Position numbers and translations under genes: made by a program
Part shown: positions 17,146-25,006 of the stretch, piece after piece
Layout of the letters: each line of letters begins with the position of its first letter
How positions within the stretch are numbered: the stretch's first letter is position 1
The notes under the pieces: model-generated
Told to the model about the DNA's origin: nothing
The model's database searches: none
The model's input: the letters and a program-made list of their open reading frames with translations, nothing else
Source: Planctomycetota bacterium
GTDB lineage: Bacteria; Planctomycetota; UBA1135; GCA-002686595
Length of the DNA stretch: 32,248 nucleotides
NCBI GenBank assembly: GCA_009691855.1
Contig: SIAI01000046.1
Coordinates: 1 to 32,248 of the forward strand
Direction of reading: 5' to 3'

Positions 17146-18237
17146 CTACTTCTTCTGTGCCTCGGCCACCAGCTCGTCGATGCGCTGATCGAGCACCTCG
17201 TCACCCGGCGAGCCGAGCCAGTGGTCGCGGATCACGCCCTGGGCATCGACGAGATAGAGGTTCGGATAGCCGCTGACGTTCCACTTCGAGGCCAGGGAGT
17301 CCTTGTCCGGCTCGATCGCGTTGCGCCAGGTGATGCCTTCCTTCTGGAACTTCGCCAGGACCTCCGCGGCGGGACCGTCGTTGTTGATGCCGAGCAGGGC
17401 GAAGGGCTTGTCTTGCAGGCGCTTCACGAGCGCCTTTTCGTGCGGCAGCATGGCCACACAACCGCTTCACCAGAAGCCCCAGAAGTCGATCAGCACGACC
17501 TTGCCCTTGTAGTCGGAGAGCTTGAAGCCCGCGCCCTCGGCATCGACCGCGTTGAAGTCGGGGCACGGCCGGCCGGGGCTGAGGTTCTCGAGCGCGAAGA
17601 TCAGCGCGGCTCCGGACTTGGCGTAGCTGCTGCCGTTCAGCGACTTGACGTCGTCGTAGCTGGCGAGCTGCGCCAGGACCTGCTTCGCCTCCGCCAGGCG
17701 CGGATCGTCGGGCTTGCGCTTCTCGCCCAGCACCGCGCCCAGGCTGTACAGCGCGGCTGCCTGCACCTTGCGGTGCGGCGAGCTGGCCGCGAGCTTGCGC
17801 AGCGCCTGGAGGGCCTTCGCCTCGCCGACCATCGGCGCCTCGAAGCGCAGGTTGATGGCCAGGCTCTCGAGCTTCTCGGAAGGCAGGAAGTCGCGCGTCA
17901 GCGCCGTCAGCGCTTCGCCGGGCAGCTGGCCGGAGAGGCCCTGCGAGGCCAGGCCGAACACGTGCGACCAGCCGTCGAAGCCCACGTCCGTCCCGGGGTT
18001 CGCGCGCGCCACGACCGCCAGGCGCTCGGCGAACTCGGGCAGGACCTTCTGCTGGAACTCCTCGTACAGCGCGCCGACTTCTTGCTCGTCGGTCAGTTCT
18101 TTGGCGGCCTTGCGCAGCTCCTTGAACTCCTGGTCGAGCTCTTTCTGGATCGATTGCAGCTCTTGTTTGGCGTCCTGCGCCGTGAAGGAGCCGAGCAGGC
18201 ACAGGGCCAGGGCCAGGCCGGGTTTCGTCAAGATCAT
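17146..18237 (-). CDS. Putative exported selenoprotein: TlpA/thioredoxin-like protein with U-x-x-C redox motif (in-frame UGA at 17467-17469)
   Basis: Read through the UGA, this is one 363-residue protein. Residues 1-20 are a signal peptide (MILTKPGLALALCLLGSFTA). Next comes a charged coiled-coil-like stretch (QELQSIQKELDQEFKELRK), then a helical region with HEAT-like character to about residue 215. The thioredoxin domain follows: GRPCPDFNAVDAEGAGFKLS, KVVLIDFWGFW, UGA (residue 257), SGC (Cys260), VAMLPHEKALVKRLQ, PFALLGINNDG and the cis-proline loop VSGYPNLYLVD. In relatives the UGA position is the first Cys of CxxC, as in FW.xWCGPC. The frame is open and family-like on both sides, and the second Cys is kept. 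Selenocysteine insertion is therefore the best reading. A Cys-to-stop mutation or a base-calling error is the alternative. The probable role is periplasmic thiol redox chemistry. Confidence 0.85.
17417..17435 (-). promoter_or_regulatory. Candidate bacterial SECIS hairpin (distal)
   Basis: In the mRNA, a perfect 7-bp stem (AGGCGCU with AGCGCCU) closes a 5-nt loop, CGUGA. The loop has a G in its second position, as bacterial SECIS elements usually require. The loop begins 38 nt after the UGA, near the far end of the usual range. It overlaps the coding sequence, as bacterial SECIS elements must. Confidence 0.45.
17438..17461 (-). promoter_or_regulatory. Candidate bacterial SECIS hairpin (proximal)
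   Basis: A stem of about 9 bp, including two G-U pairs, has GUGUGGC pairing with GCCGCAC around the loop CAUGCU. It begins 5 nt after the UGA. Position is good, but the loop lacks a G in its first two bases, so it fits the consensus less well than the distal stem. The two stems do not overlap and could both form. Confidence 0.35.
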
Positions 18238-18257
18238 GGTGTTTCTCGAGCGGGCCG

Positions 18258-18294
18258 AGCGCGCGCAGCAGCGCGCTTGATTGGGCGGACTATA
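18258..18294 (-). promoter_or_regulatory. Possible promoter and leader hairpin of the Sec-thioredoxin gene
   Basis: On the minus strand TATAGT (18289-18294) resembles a -10 box, though no good -35 box is seen at the right distance. Downstream, an inverted repeat (AGCGCGC 18258-18264, GCGCGCT 18271-18277) lies in the presumed leader before ATG 18237. The gene may therefore be transcribed apart from the CYTH gene 143 bp upstream. Confidence 0.25.
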
Positions 18295-18380
18295 CTCCCG
18301 ATCGGGCGATGCGGGACGCGCCTGGAGGGGCTGGGCGGTGAAAGCTGCGTATCCGCGCGAGCGTGGCCGTCGGAGCGGTG

Positions 18381-19061
18381 TCAGTCGCGGACAGGACCGG
18401 CGCGCTCCAGCAGGGCGAAGAAGCGCTCGGCCTTGCTGCGCGCGGGCTCGAGCGGCACGCCGCAGGCCGCGAACAGGGCCCGCAACGCGCCCTCGATCGC
18501 CGCCACCGGCGCGTCGCGCGGCAGCTCGAGCTCGAGCTCGCGCTCGATCACTCCGCCGGGAAAGTGCGTGGTGTCGAACTCGAACACCAGCTCGGATCCG
18601 CCGCCCTCGCGCGGGAAGGCCAGGGGCCCGACGCGCAGCCGCTCGTTCTCGAACGCGCCGAGGTGCAGCAGCGGCGCCGTCCCCGCGCGCGCGCGCAGCT
18701 CGTGCACCAGCGGCGCCGCGGCGAGCAGGCTCGCCTCCAGCAGCGCGAGTGGAGAGCGGCGTCCGTCGAGCAGCGCGCGCGCCTCGTCGGCGGAGAGTGT
18801 GAGCTCCTCCTCGGGCCGCGCGGCAAGCGCGCCCGGCGCGCCCAGCAGCGGGCCCTTGAGCGCCAGCGTGTACACGCCCTGCTCCTCGCGCAGGCGCAGC
18901 GCGAGGAGCGCGTCGCGCAGGGCGCGTTGAGCCGTATCGAAGAAGTGGTTCGTCTGCCGCGCGCTGCGCGCGGGCGCGCCGCCGAGGCTCGTCAGCAGGC
19001 GCTGCTCAGCCTCCGCGTCGGGGATGCGCAGCTTGAATTCGCGCTCGATCGGACGGCTCAT
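18381..19061 (-). CDS. CYTH domain protein (triphosphate tunnel metalloenzyme family)
   Basis: 226 residues. The N-terminus carries the hallmark ExExK motif (Glu6, Glu8, Lys10 in IEREFKL). Further charged strand motifs are FFDTAQRALRDALLALRLREE, FEFDTTHFPGG and IERELELELP, which fit the eight-strand tunnel of CYTH proteins. Family members hydrolyse triphosphate or thiamine triphosphate, or make cAMP (class IV adenylate cyclase); the substrate here cannot be told. The start lies 13 bp after the stop of the ATP-grasp gene, so the two are probably one operon. Confidence 0.9.
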   Translation of the reverse strand: MSRPIEREFKLRIPDAEAEQRLLTSLGGAPARSARQTNHFFDTAQRALRDALLALRLREEQGVYTLALKGPLLGAPGALAARPEEELTLSADEARALLDGRRSPLALLEASLLAAAPLVHELRARAGTAPLLHLGAFENERLRVGPLAFPREGGGSELVFEFDTTHFPGGVIERELELELPRDAPVAAIEGALRALFAACGVPLEPARSKAERFFALLERAGPVRD

Positions 19062-19074
19062 CCCGAGCGCGTGC

Positions 19075-20334
19075 TCACGCGCGCGCCGTGCTGCGCGCGC
19101 TGGCGTCCGTCTCGCGCCACTCCTGCAGCTTCTGCCAGAAGTGCTCGGTGAACTGCTGGTGTTCGTGGCTCGGGAACAGCGCGGCGACCTTGCCGGCCAC
19201 GGCCTCGCGCGCGCGCGGCGTGCCGAAGAACTCCCAGGCGACCTCGTCGAGCTGCGCCAGGTGCTTGTCCTGGAACTCCCAGAAGCGCTCGGACTCGTAG
19301 CGCTCGTGCGCGATCGCGGCGTAGGCGGCGAGCTTGTCGCGCGGGCTCATGTCGTGCTCGTCCGCGATGGCGAAGAACGGTTGCCAATCGAGGTTCAGGC
19401 GCATGGGCTTCTTGGTCGCGGCGCAGAACAGCGACCAGCGGATCTTGGCCTTCACCAGCCACGGGAAGTGCACGTGCAGCGAGGTCACCTGGCTGTCCGG
19501 GCACGGGTTGGCGAAGTCGATCGGGTACCACACGCCGCCCTTGAGCAGCGCCTCGCAGGAGTTGAAGTCCCAGCCGAAGAACGAGTTGATCGTCAGCGTC
19601 GTGTCCTCGAGCAGCGACTCGTCCTCGTCCGCCAGGAAGTCCTCGCCCGGCAGGTAGCGCTCGTGCAGCGGCTTCGCCGGGTCGTACTGGATCGTCTTGG
19701 TCTGCGGGCCGACGCCCACGCAGCGCACGAAGCTCTCGAAGGGGAAGATGCCCTGCTGCAGGTGCATCACGAACTTGCCCGAGCGCTCGTAGGCCTCGCG
19801 CAGGCCGGCCTCGTCTTCGACCTTGTTCACGCCCACCCAGCCGCCGCCGTCGAAGGGCTTCATGAACAGCGGATAGCCGAGGTCCTTGCCCATCTCGCCC
19901 AGATCGAAGAGCTTGGCGTAGCGCTCCAGCGTCACCTGCAGGTCGGGCTTCTCGTCGTAGGCCTTGGGCGGGATCAGCCAGGTGCGCGGGATCGGCAGCC
20001 CGAGGCGCATCATCGCGCAGTAGGTGGTGTGCTTCTCGTTCGATTGCACCGACCAGGGATTGTTGAAGACGTAGGTCCCGTTGAGGATCACGGCCTTCTT
20101 GATCCACTCACGACTGAGGTGGTACCAGTGTGTCAGGCGGTCGATCACCACGTCGTACTTCGACGGGTCGTCGAGCCGGAACGGGTCGATGGCGACGCGC
20201 GAGACGTCGAAGCGCAGCGTGTCCTTGCCCAGCTTCAGGTGCAGGTCGAGTTTCTTGACGATCTCCTCGTAGCAGATCGGCCAGCAGACGTCGGCTCCGA
20301 GCGAGAGCCCGATCTTGCGCGTGACTTGGGGCAC
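19075..20334 (-). CDS. ATP-grasp enzyme of unknown substrate
   Basis: 419 residues from GTG 20334. The frame continues upstream, but a strong GGAGGA 10 nt before this GTG and the onset of family-like sequence (RKIGLSLGADVCWPICYEE) decide the start. ATP-grasp features are DVVIDRLTHWYHLSREWIKK, NNPWSVQSNEKHTTYCAMMR, a nucleotide-binding lysine at about 159 in LGYPLFMKPFDGGGWVGV, and DFNSCEALLKGGVWYPIDFAN carrying acidic metal-binding residues. The protein ligates a carboxylate to an amine or thiol using ATP. Relatives of this subfamily are uncharacterised as far as I know. It sits 13 bp upstream of the CYTH gene and 89 bp downstream of the rhodanese fusion. Confidence 0.85.
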   Translation of the reverse strand: MPQVTRKIGLSLGADVCWPICYEEIVKKLDLHLKLGKDTLRFDVSRVAIDPFRLDDPSKYDVVIDRLTHWYHLSREWIKKAVILNGTYVFNNPWSVQSNEKHTTYCAMMRLGLPIPRTWLIPPKAYDEKPDLQVTLERYAKLFDLGEMGKDLGYPLFMKPFDGGGWVGVNKVEDEAGLREAYERSGKFVMHLQQGIFPFESFVRCVGVGPQTKTIQYDPAKPLHERYLPGEDFLADEDESLLEDTTLTINSFFGWDFNSCEALLKGGVWYPIDFANPCPDSQVTSLHVHFPWLVKAKIRWSLFCAATKKPMRLNLDWQPFFAIADEHDMSPRDKLAAYAAIAHERYESERFWEFQDKHLAQLDEVAWEFFGTPRAREAVAGKVAALFPSHEHQQFTEHFWQKLQEWRETDASARSTARA

Positions 20335-20423
20335 GGGGGTGAGTCCTCCGGGAAGGGCGGCGCAGTGTAGCCTGAGCCGCGCGAGGGAGAAGCCCGGACC
20401 CGCGCACACGAGACCGGCAGGAC

Positions 20424-21236
20424 TCAGCTTCGTTCCGGCCCGCGATAGGCAGCCGGGTTCCAGGTGTGGATCTCGTCCTTGCCCTCCCGACACCAGGCAT
20501 GGAGCGCGTCATAGAGCACGAGCCCATGCCGGAGCATCTCGTGGTCGTCGTGGAAGAGGCGTGAGAGTCCGAGCGAGAGCGCCAGGAGTCCCGGAGCCTG
20601 GGGCGCGAGGTCGAGCTCGCCCGTGTCCGCCCCACGCACGATCGTGGCCAGCTCGAGCAGCGCGGGATCCTGCAGGTGGTAGCGCTCCAGGAGCGCGTCG
20701 AAGCTGCAGCGCTCGCCGGCGTGGGACACGGCGACAGCGGGCACGTCGTAGGGCGTGGCCGAGCGTTCGCGCGCGACAGCGAGCACCTGTTCGGCAGGCA
20801 CGTACAGGAATTCGGCCGCGGAGTCGATGAAGCGCGCGATCAGCCACGGACAGGCGATGCGCTCGATCTTCGGCCGCGCGCGGGTGACCCAGCGCGACGG
20901 AGCGCCGGCCGGTTTTTCATCGAGCGCACCGCCCCGTTCCTTCCAGCCGGCTTCGAGCCCACCCTCCAGATAGGACGCCTCCCTCCCGCACAGCTCGAGT
21001 TCGGCCGCCACGCGCTGGCTCACCTCGCGCCCGTGGGCGCAGTAGACGACGACCTGTGTAGAGCGCGGGAGTTGCTCCGCCCAGGTGCTCACCGCTTCCG
21101 GATCACGGCGCAGGGCGCCCCGGAGCGTGTCGGTTCCCGCCAGGTAGGCCGACGGACGGCGCACGTCGATGACGAGCGGGGGTCGCGGCGAGTGCAGGGA
21201 CGACAGCAGGTTCTCGTGCGTGATCGGCTTGGGCAT
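20424..21236 (-). CDS. Rhodanese domain fused to chromate-resistance (ChrB C-terminal) domain
   Basis: 270 residues. Residues about 5-105 are a rhodanese domain (LVIDVRRPSAYLAG, QVVVYCAHGREVSQ with the active-site Cys66, and YLEGGLEAGWKERGG). Residues about 112-265 match the chromate resistance exported / ChrB C-terminal domain (SRWVTRARPKIERIACPWLI, ARFIDSAAEFLYVP, ERYHLQDPALLELATIVRGAD). Chromate-type domains of this kind often travel with chrA, but no chromate transporter is visible here. A role in sulfur transfer or oxyanion stress is plausible. It is the first gene of the minus-strand run that continues with the ATP-grasp gene. Confidence 0.9.
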   Translation of the reverse strand: MPKPITHENLLSSLHSPRPPLVIDVRRPSAYLAGTDTLRGALRRDPEAVSTWAEQLPRSTQVVVYCAHGREVSQRVAAELELCGREASYLEGGLEAGWKERGGALDEKPAGAPSRWVTRARPKIERIACPWLIARFIDSAAEFLYVPAEQVLAVARERSATPYDVPAVAVSHAGERCSFDALLERYHLQDPALLELATIVRGADTGELDLAPQAPGLLALSLGLSRLFHDDHEMLRHGLVLYDALHAWCREGKDEIHTWNPAAYRGPERS

Positions 21237-21470
21237 GATCCGGTCTCCCTCAGCGCGGGCGAAGCCCGCAACCCAACGCGCAGGAGCTGCACCCGCGCTG
21301 AGCTCTTGTTGGCGGGGGAGGCAGACCCTCCCCCGCGACTCCTCCTCCAGGCCAGGCGCGACACGCGGCCTCCCCTCCTCGCCGCTTGATGAGCGGCGCG
21401 GCGCCGGCGGCGCCGGAGCTACTACTCCCGAGAATCCGCGCGCGACGCGCGGACTCTCGAACCTAGTAGC
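21237..21470. other. Hairpin-rich intergenic region between the DUF5916 and rhodanese fusion genes
   Basis: This 234-bp gap contains several strong inverted repeats. GCGGGC-GAA-GCCCGC (21255-21269) lies just upstream of the rhodanese start. GCGGGGGAGG (21312-21321) pairs with CCTCCCCCGC (21327-21336) around a 5-nt loop. GAGAATCCGCG (21430-21440) pairs with CGCGGACTCTC (21448-21458) with one mismatch, and is nested inside GAGCTACTA (21416-21424) and TAGTAGCTC (21464-21472). No ORF with coding character is seen. Confidence 0.6.
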
Positions 21471-21472
21471 TC
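21416..21472 (-). terminator. Nested inverted repeat overlapping the DUF5916 stop; likely terminator
   Basis: A perfect 9-bp outer arm and an 11-bp inner arm with one mismatch form a long hairpin beginning at the stop codon of the DUF5916 gene. There is no T-run, so this is a structural guess. Confidence 0.4.
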
Positions 21473-23615
21473 AGAAGCGCAACGTGTACTGCAGCTTGAG
21501 CGCCGCACCCTGCGACACTGTCGTGAGCTCGCCCGCGTCGCGCTCCAGCGTTTCGTTGTAGACCAGGTTGAGCTCCTGTCCTGGGCGCAGGATCCATTGC
21601 AGGCGGCTGTTCCAGCCGAGCGCGTCGTCCTCGTTGTCGAACTGCAGGAAGTTCGACCAGGTGAGGTCGGGTGAGAAGGCCGCGTCGAGCCGGAGCGTGC
21701 CCTGGTGCGTGACGAAGCTGCCGTCGGGAAGCTCGACCCGGTTCTGCTCGTAGCCGACCTCGCCGGTGAAGTAGCGGCTCGGGCGCCAGGAGGCCTCGCT
21801 CTCGAAGTCGCTGCGCGTCCCGTCGAAGAAGTCGCCGATCTCGATCGCCGCCGCGCCCGACACGCGCCGCTTGAGCGCCGATTCGGCCTCGACCCGCCAG
21901 CGCAGGAAGTCGTAGTCACCAACAGGGATCGTGACGTCGTCCTGGATGTCGAAGGGCTGGTCGAGGCTCTCGTAGGCGGGGATCACCTGCAGCTTCAGCT
22001 CGTCGCCGGAGTCCCACACGATGCCCAGGAACTGCAGCGGGGCCTCTGCGCTCTCGACCTCGTCCGCGAGGTTGGTGACGACCGTGGGCTCGATGCCGAA
22101 CTCGAGTCGCCGCACCGCGCGGTTCAGCAGCGGCTCGAAGCCGATCTCGGCCGAATACGTGCGGACCCCCGTGCGCGGCACGAAGCCCAGGGCCGGCTCG
22201 AAGTCCTGCTGGATCTCCTTTGCACGCAGCTCCCAGGACCAGACGTCGTTGGGATAGGAGAGCGCGGCTCCGAAGGCCACGTCGTCGGCCGTCTCGTCGA
22301 AGCTCTCCAGCACCCAGGCGCTCGCGCGCAGATTGCGGTCGCCCAGGAAGTCGCTGGTGCCGAAGTTCGCGTCGAACCCGACGACGGTGTTCGCATCGCG
22401 CCCGTTCGGATCGCCGTGCGTCAGGATGCCGCCGATCGTCGACTGCTCGCCCACGTTCTTCGAGACGCGCGTCACGAACAGGTCGGCGGCGTCGAAGGTG
22501 CCGGAGGCCTCGGTATGGGCGCCCAGCACGCCCAGATTGTAGTCCCCGGCGCGACCGGTCAGCTTGGCGCCCACCAGGATCGGGACCTCCTTGCGCTGGT
22601 CGTCGAGACCGATGCGCCGGCTGAAGAACGGGACGAGGTCGCGGCCCAGATCCGCGAACTGGAAGATGCCCGCGTCCTGCAGGAAGAAGTCGCGCTTCTC
22701 GGGAAAAAACAGCGGGAAGCGCGTCAGGTTGACGGGATTTCGATCGACCTCGGTGTCGGAGAAGTCGGTGTTGAACGTCAGCGCCGCGCCGAGGCCGGAC
22801 GAGACGCGGTAGAAGGCGTCGAGGCCAGGCTTCCCGGTCAGATCGCGATCCGAGCCGTCGTCGTTCCAGCGCGTGGTGAAGAAGGGCACGACGTCGAGCC
22901 CGAGGCCCTGGCGAATGCCCGCGAGACCCGCGATCGTGCCCGCCTCCGAGACCTGGAACAGGCGCAGGTTGCGGCGCGGGCTCGCCCAGCGGTCGTTCTC
23001 GAGCCGGCGCTTGATCACGCGCTGCACGTTGAAGCCCCAGCTCGTGAGCTCGGGTCGGAAGCTCAGGGATTTGAACGGGAGCGCGATCTCGACCGACCAG
23101 CCCGTCGCATCGATCGTCGCCCGCCCCTCCCAGATCGCGTCCCAGGACTCGTTCAGGTCCTCGCCGTTGTTGGCGATCAGCGCGTCCAGCTTGGCGCCGG
23201 CCGGGTTCATCGCGAACAGGTACCCGTTGCGATGGTCCTCGAAGGTGTCGAGCACGATCAGGACGCGATCGTCCGTGTCGAGGTCGGCGTCGCGCTTCAT
23301 CTGCGTGCCGATGATGCCCCCGGGCTCGCGGTCGAAGCAGTGGATCGCGAGGTACAGGTGATCCGCGTCGAACAGCGTGCGGATCTCGGTGCGCTCGCTG
23401 GGTGGCTCGCCCTCGCGCGGCTCGACCTGCACGAACGCGTCGCTGGCTTCCGCCGCCTGCCAAGCGAAATCGTCCAGCCTGCCGTCGAGTGTCGGCGGCT
23501 TCTCGGTGCGCAGCGCCCTGGCGACGGGGCGCTGCGGGGTCTGCGCACGGACCGCCGTCCCGAAGAATGCGAGTCCAGCGACGAGGGCGAGGGGCCTGGA
23601 GAGTCGCTGGAGCAT
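21471..23615 (-). CDS. DUF5916 protein with N-terminal CBM9-like domain and outer-membrane barrel
   Basis: 714 residues with a signal peptide (MLQRLSRPLALVAGLAFFGTAVRA). Residues about 30-220 form a CBM9-like domain (PPTLDGRLDDFAWQAAEASD, FDADHLYLAIHCFDRE, DDRVLIVLDTFEDHRNGYLF, WSVEIALPFKSLSF). The rest is a DUF5916 region with the conserved FFPEKRDFFLQDAGIFQF and PFFSRRIGL, then many amphipathic strands ending in LQYTLRF, whose terminal Phe is typical of outer-membrane barrels. It is probably an outer-membrane protein that binds carbohydrate or peptide substrate; an enzymatic role is not known to me. Confidence 0.9.
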   Translation of the reverse strand: MLQRLSRPLALVAGLAFFGTAVRAQTPQRPVARALRTEKPPTLDGRLDDFAWQAAEASDAFVQVEPREGEPPSERTEIRTLFDADHLYLAIHCFDREPGGIIGTQMKRDADLDTDDRVLIVLDTFEDHRNGYLFAMNPAGAKLDALIANNGEDLNESWDAIWEGRATIDATGWSVEIALPFKSLSFRPELTSWGFNVQRVIKRRLENDRWASPRRNLRLFQVSEAGTIAGLAGIRQGLGLDVVPFFTTRWNDDGSDRDLTGKPGLDAFYRVSSGLGAALTFNTDFSDTEVDRNPVNLTRFPLFFPEKRDFFLQDAGIFQFADLGRDLVPFFSRRIGLDDQRKEVPILVGAKLTGRAGDYNLGVLGAHTEASGTFDAADLFVTRVSKNVGEQSTIGGILTHGDPNGRDANTVVGFDANFGTSDFLGDRNLRASAWVLESFDETADDVAFGAALSYPNDVWSWELRAKEIQQDFEPALGFVPRTGVRTYSAEIGFEPLLNRAVRRLEFGIEPTVVTNLADEVESAEAPLQFLGIVWDSGDELKLQVIPAYESLDQPFDIQDDVTIPVGDYDFLRWRVEAESALKRRVSGAAAIEIGDFFDGTRSDFESEASWRPSRYFTGEVGYEQNRVELPDGSFVTHQGTLRLDAAFSPDLTWSNFLQFDNEDDALGWNSRLQWILRPGQELNLVYNETLERDAGELTTVSQGAALKLQYTLRF

Positions 23616-23673
23616 TCTTCGGGGCGGCGAATCGTAGAGGGCTCAGGCCCTGGCGGAGCGGCGCTGGACCACC

Positions 23674-24105
23674 TCAGTCATCATCGTCGTCATCATCATC
23701 ATCGTCCTCTTCGTCCCCCTCCTCGTCTTCGTCACCGCCCTTGGCGAGCGTGACCTTCTTGGTCTCGGGGTCGACCTGCGCGGACTTGAACTCGTCGCCG
23801 ATCACGAGCCCGACCTGGAGGTGCAGCTTGCCGTCTTTGCCCAGCTCGACGTCGGCGTAGTGGGCCTTGCCCTTGGTCTCCTTCTCGGCCAGCGCGATGG
23901 CCTCGGACAGCGGAGTCTTGAGCAGGGGCAGGGCCTTCTTGAAGGCCGCCAGGTGCGCGGCGCGTGCCTTGGCGGCGGCTTCCTTGGCCTGGACCTTGTC
24001 CGGTTGTTGCGGCTTGCTCGGATCCTGCGTCAGCCACGCGCCGCTGAGCAACGCGAGTCCGACGATGGCCGCGAGGGCGGCCAGACATCTCGTGAAGCGA
24101 TTCAT
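23674..24105 (-). CDS. PepSY domain protein with Asp10 C-terminal tail
   Basis: 143 residues from ATG 24105, with a strong ribosome binding site (GGAGG, 7 nt spacing). A signal peptide or anchor (RCLAALAAIVGLALLSGAWL) is followed by a Lys/Ala-rich helix, a PepSY domain (TPLSEAIALAEKETKGKAHY, VELGKDGKLHLQVGLV, AQVDPETKKVTLA) and an acidic tail ending in ten aspartates (codons at 23677-23706). Periplasmic PepSY proteins are often encoded beside two-component systems. The acidic tail could bind Ca2+ or other cations, which is inference. It is divergent from the response regulator gene and probably shares its control region. Confidence 0.88.
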   Translation of the reverse strand: MNRFTRCLAALAAIVGLALLSGAWLTQDPSKPQQPDKVQAKEAAAKARAAHLAAFKKALPLLKTPLSEAIALAEKETKGKAHYADVELGKDGKLHLQVGLVIGDEFKSAQVDPETKKVTLAKGGDEDEEGDEEDDDDDDDDDD

Positions 24106-24214
24106 CGATCGTCCTCCAAGCGTGCGCCATTTCACTCGAGAGCTGCACGCTCGGTCCGGAGTGCTCGCCGCTGGCGAGGCGCGCATCCTGATCCGCGAGC
24201 GCTCAGCTCCACCA

Positions 24215-24242
24215 CTGAATCTTTCCTGAATCGCCGTTCAGG
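24215..24242. promoter_or_regulatory. Predicted OmpR-family response regulator box between the PepSY and regulator genes
   Basis: CTGAATC occurs at 24215-24221 and again at 24226-24232, an 11-bp period, which is the spacing seen in direct-repeat sites of OmpR/PhoB-type regulators. The second copy is also half of an inverted repeat, CCTGAA (24225-24230) and TTCAGG (24237-24242). It lies in the 220-bp gap between the divergent genes, so the adjacent regulator may control both. Confidence 0.5.
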
Positions 24243-24326
24243 CGGAGGTTGTAGGCAACAGGCACGCTCGATCCTTGTTGTCGGCTGGCGTGCAGGGCCT
24301 ATCGTGGCGCTTGTCGAAGGGCAGCG

Positions 24327-25006
24327 TTGCGCATCCTGGTCATCGAAGACGAAGCGAAGGTGGCTCGAGCGCTCGAGCAAGGATTGGAGGGCGAGGGCTA
24401 CGCGGTCGCGCTCGCGCATACGGGTGAGGAGGGTTTCTTCCGCACCAGCGCGGAGCACTTCGATCTCGTCTTGCTGGACGTGATGCTGCCCGGCCGCGAT
24501 GGCTTCGAGGTGCTCGCTGCGCTGCGTCAGCGCGGCGTGCGCACGCCGGTGCTGGTCCTGACCGCGCGCGACGCCGTCGCCGACCGAGTCCGCGGCCTCG
24601 ACGCGGGCGCGGATGACTATTTGGTCAAGCCCTTCGCCTTCGCCGAGCTGCTCGCGCGCATTCGCGCGCTGCTGCGGCGCGGGCGCGCGGAGCCGGCCCT
24701 CGAGCTGGCGCTCGGCGATCTCGAGCTCGACATCGCCACGCACCGCGTGACGCGCGCCGGGGCGCGGATCGAGCTCACGGCTCGCGAGTTCGAGCTGCTC
24801 GAGGCGCTCCTGCGCCACGCGGGGCAGGTCGTCTCGCGCGAGACGCTGGCGCGTGAGGTCTGGCAGGAAGAGCGCCGCTCCGAGCAGCTGGACAACGTGA
24901 TCGACGTGTACGTGGCGCGCCTGCGCAAGCGCATCGACGGTGAGGGCCGGCCGCGCCTGATCCATACCGTGCGCGGGGTAGGCTTTGCCTTGCGGCTGGA
25001 GGAATC

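Noticed and set aside
17146..17457. A separate 103-residue gene downstream of the UGA
   Set aside because: It starts inside a thioredoxin domain directly after the CxxC position, so an independent gene would lack half the fold. Read-through explains both parts better.
23677..23720. A trinucleotide microsatellite
   Set aside because: It is coding sequence for the acidic tail of the PepSY protein, with mixed GAC and GAT codons and the correct frame to its stop.
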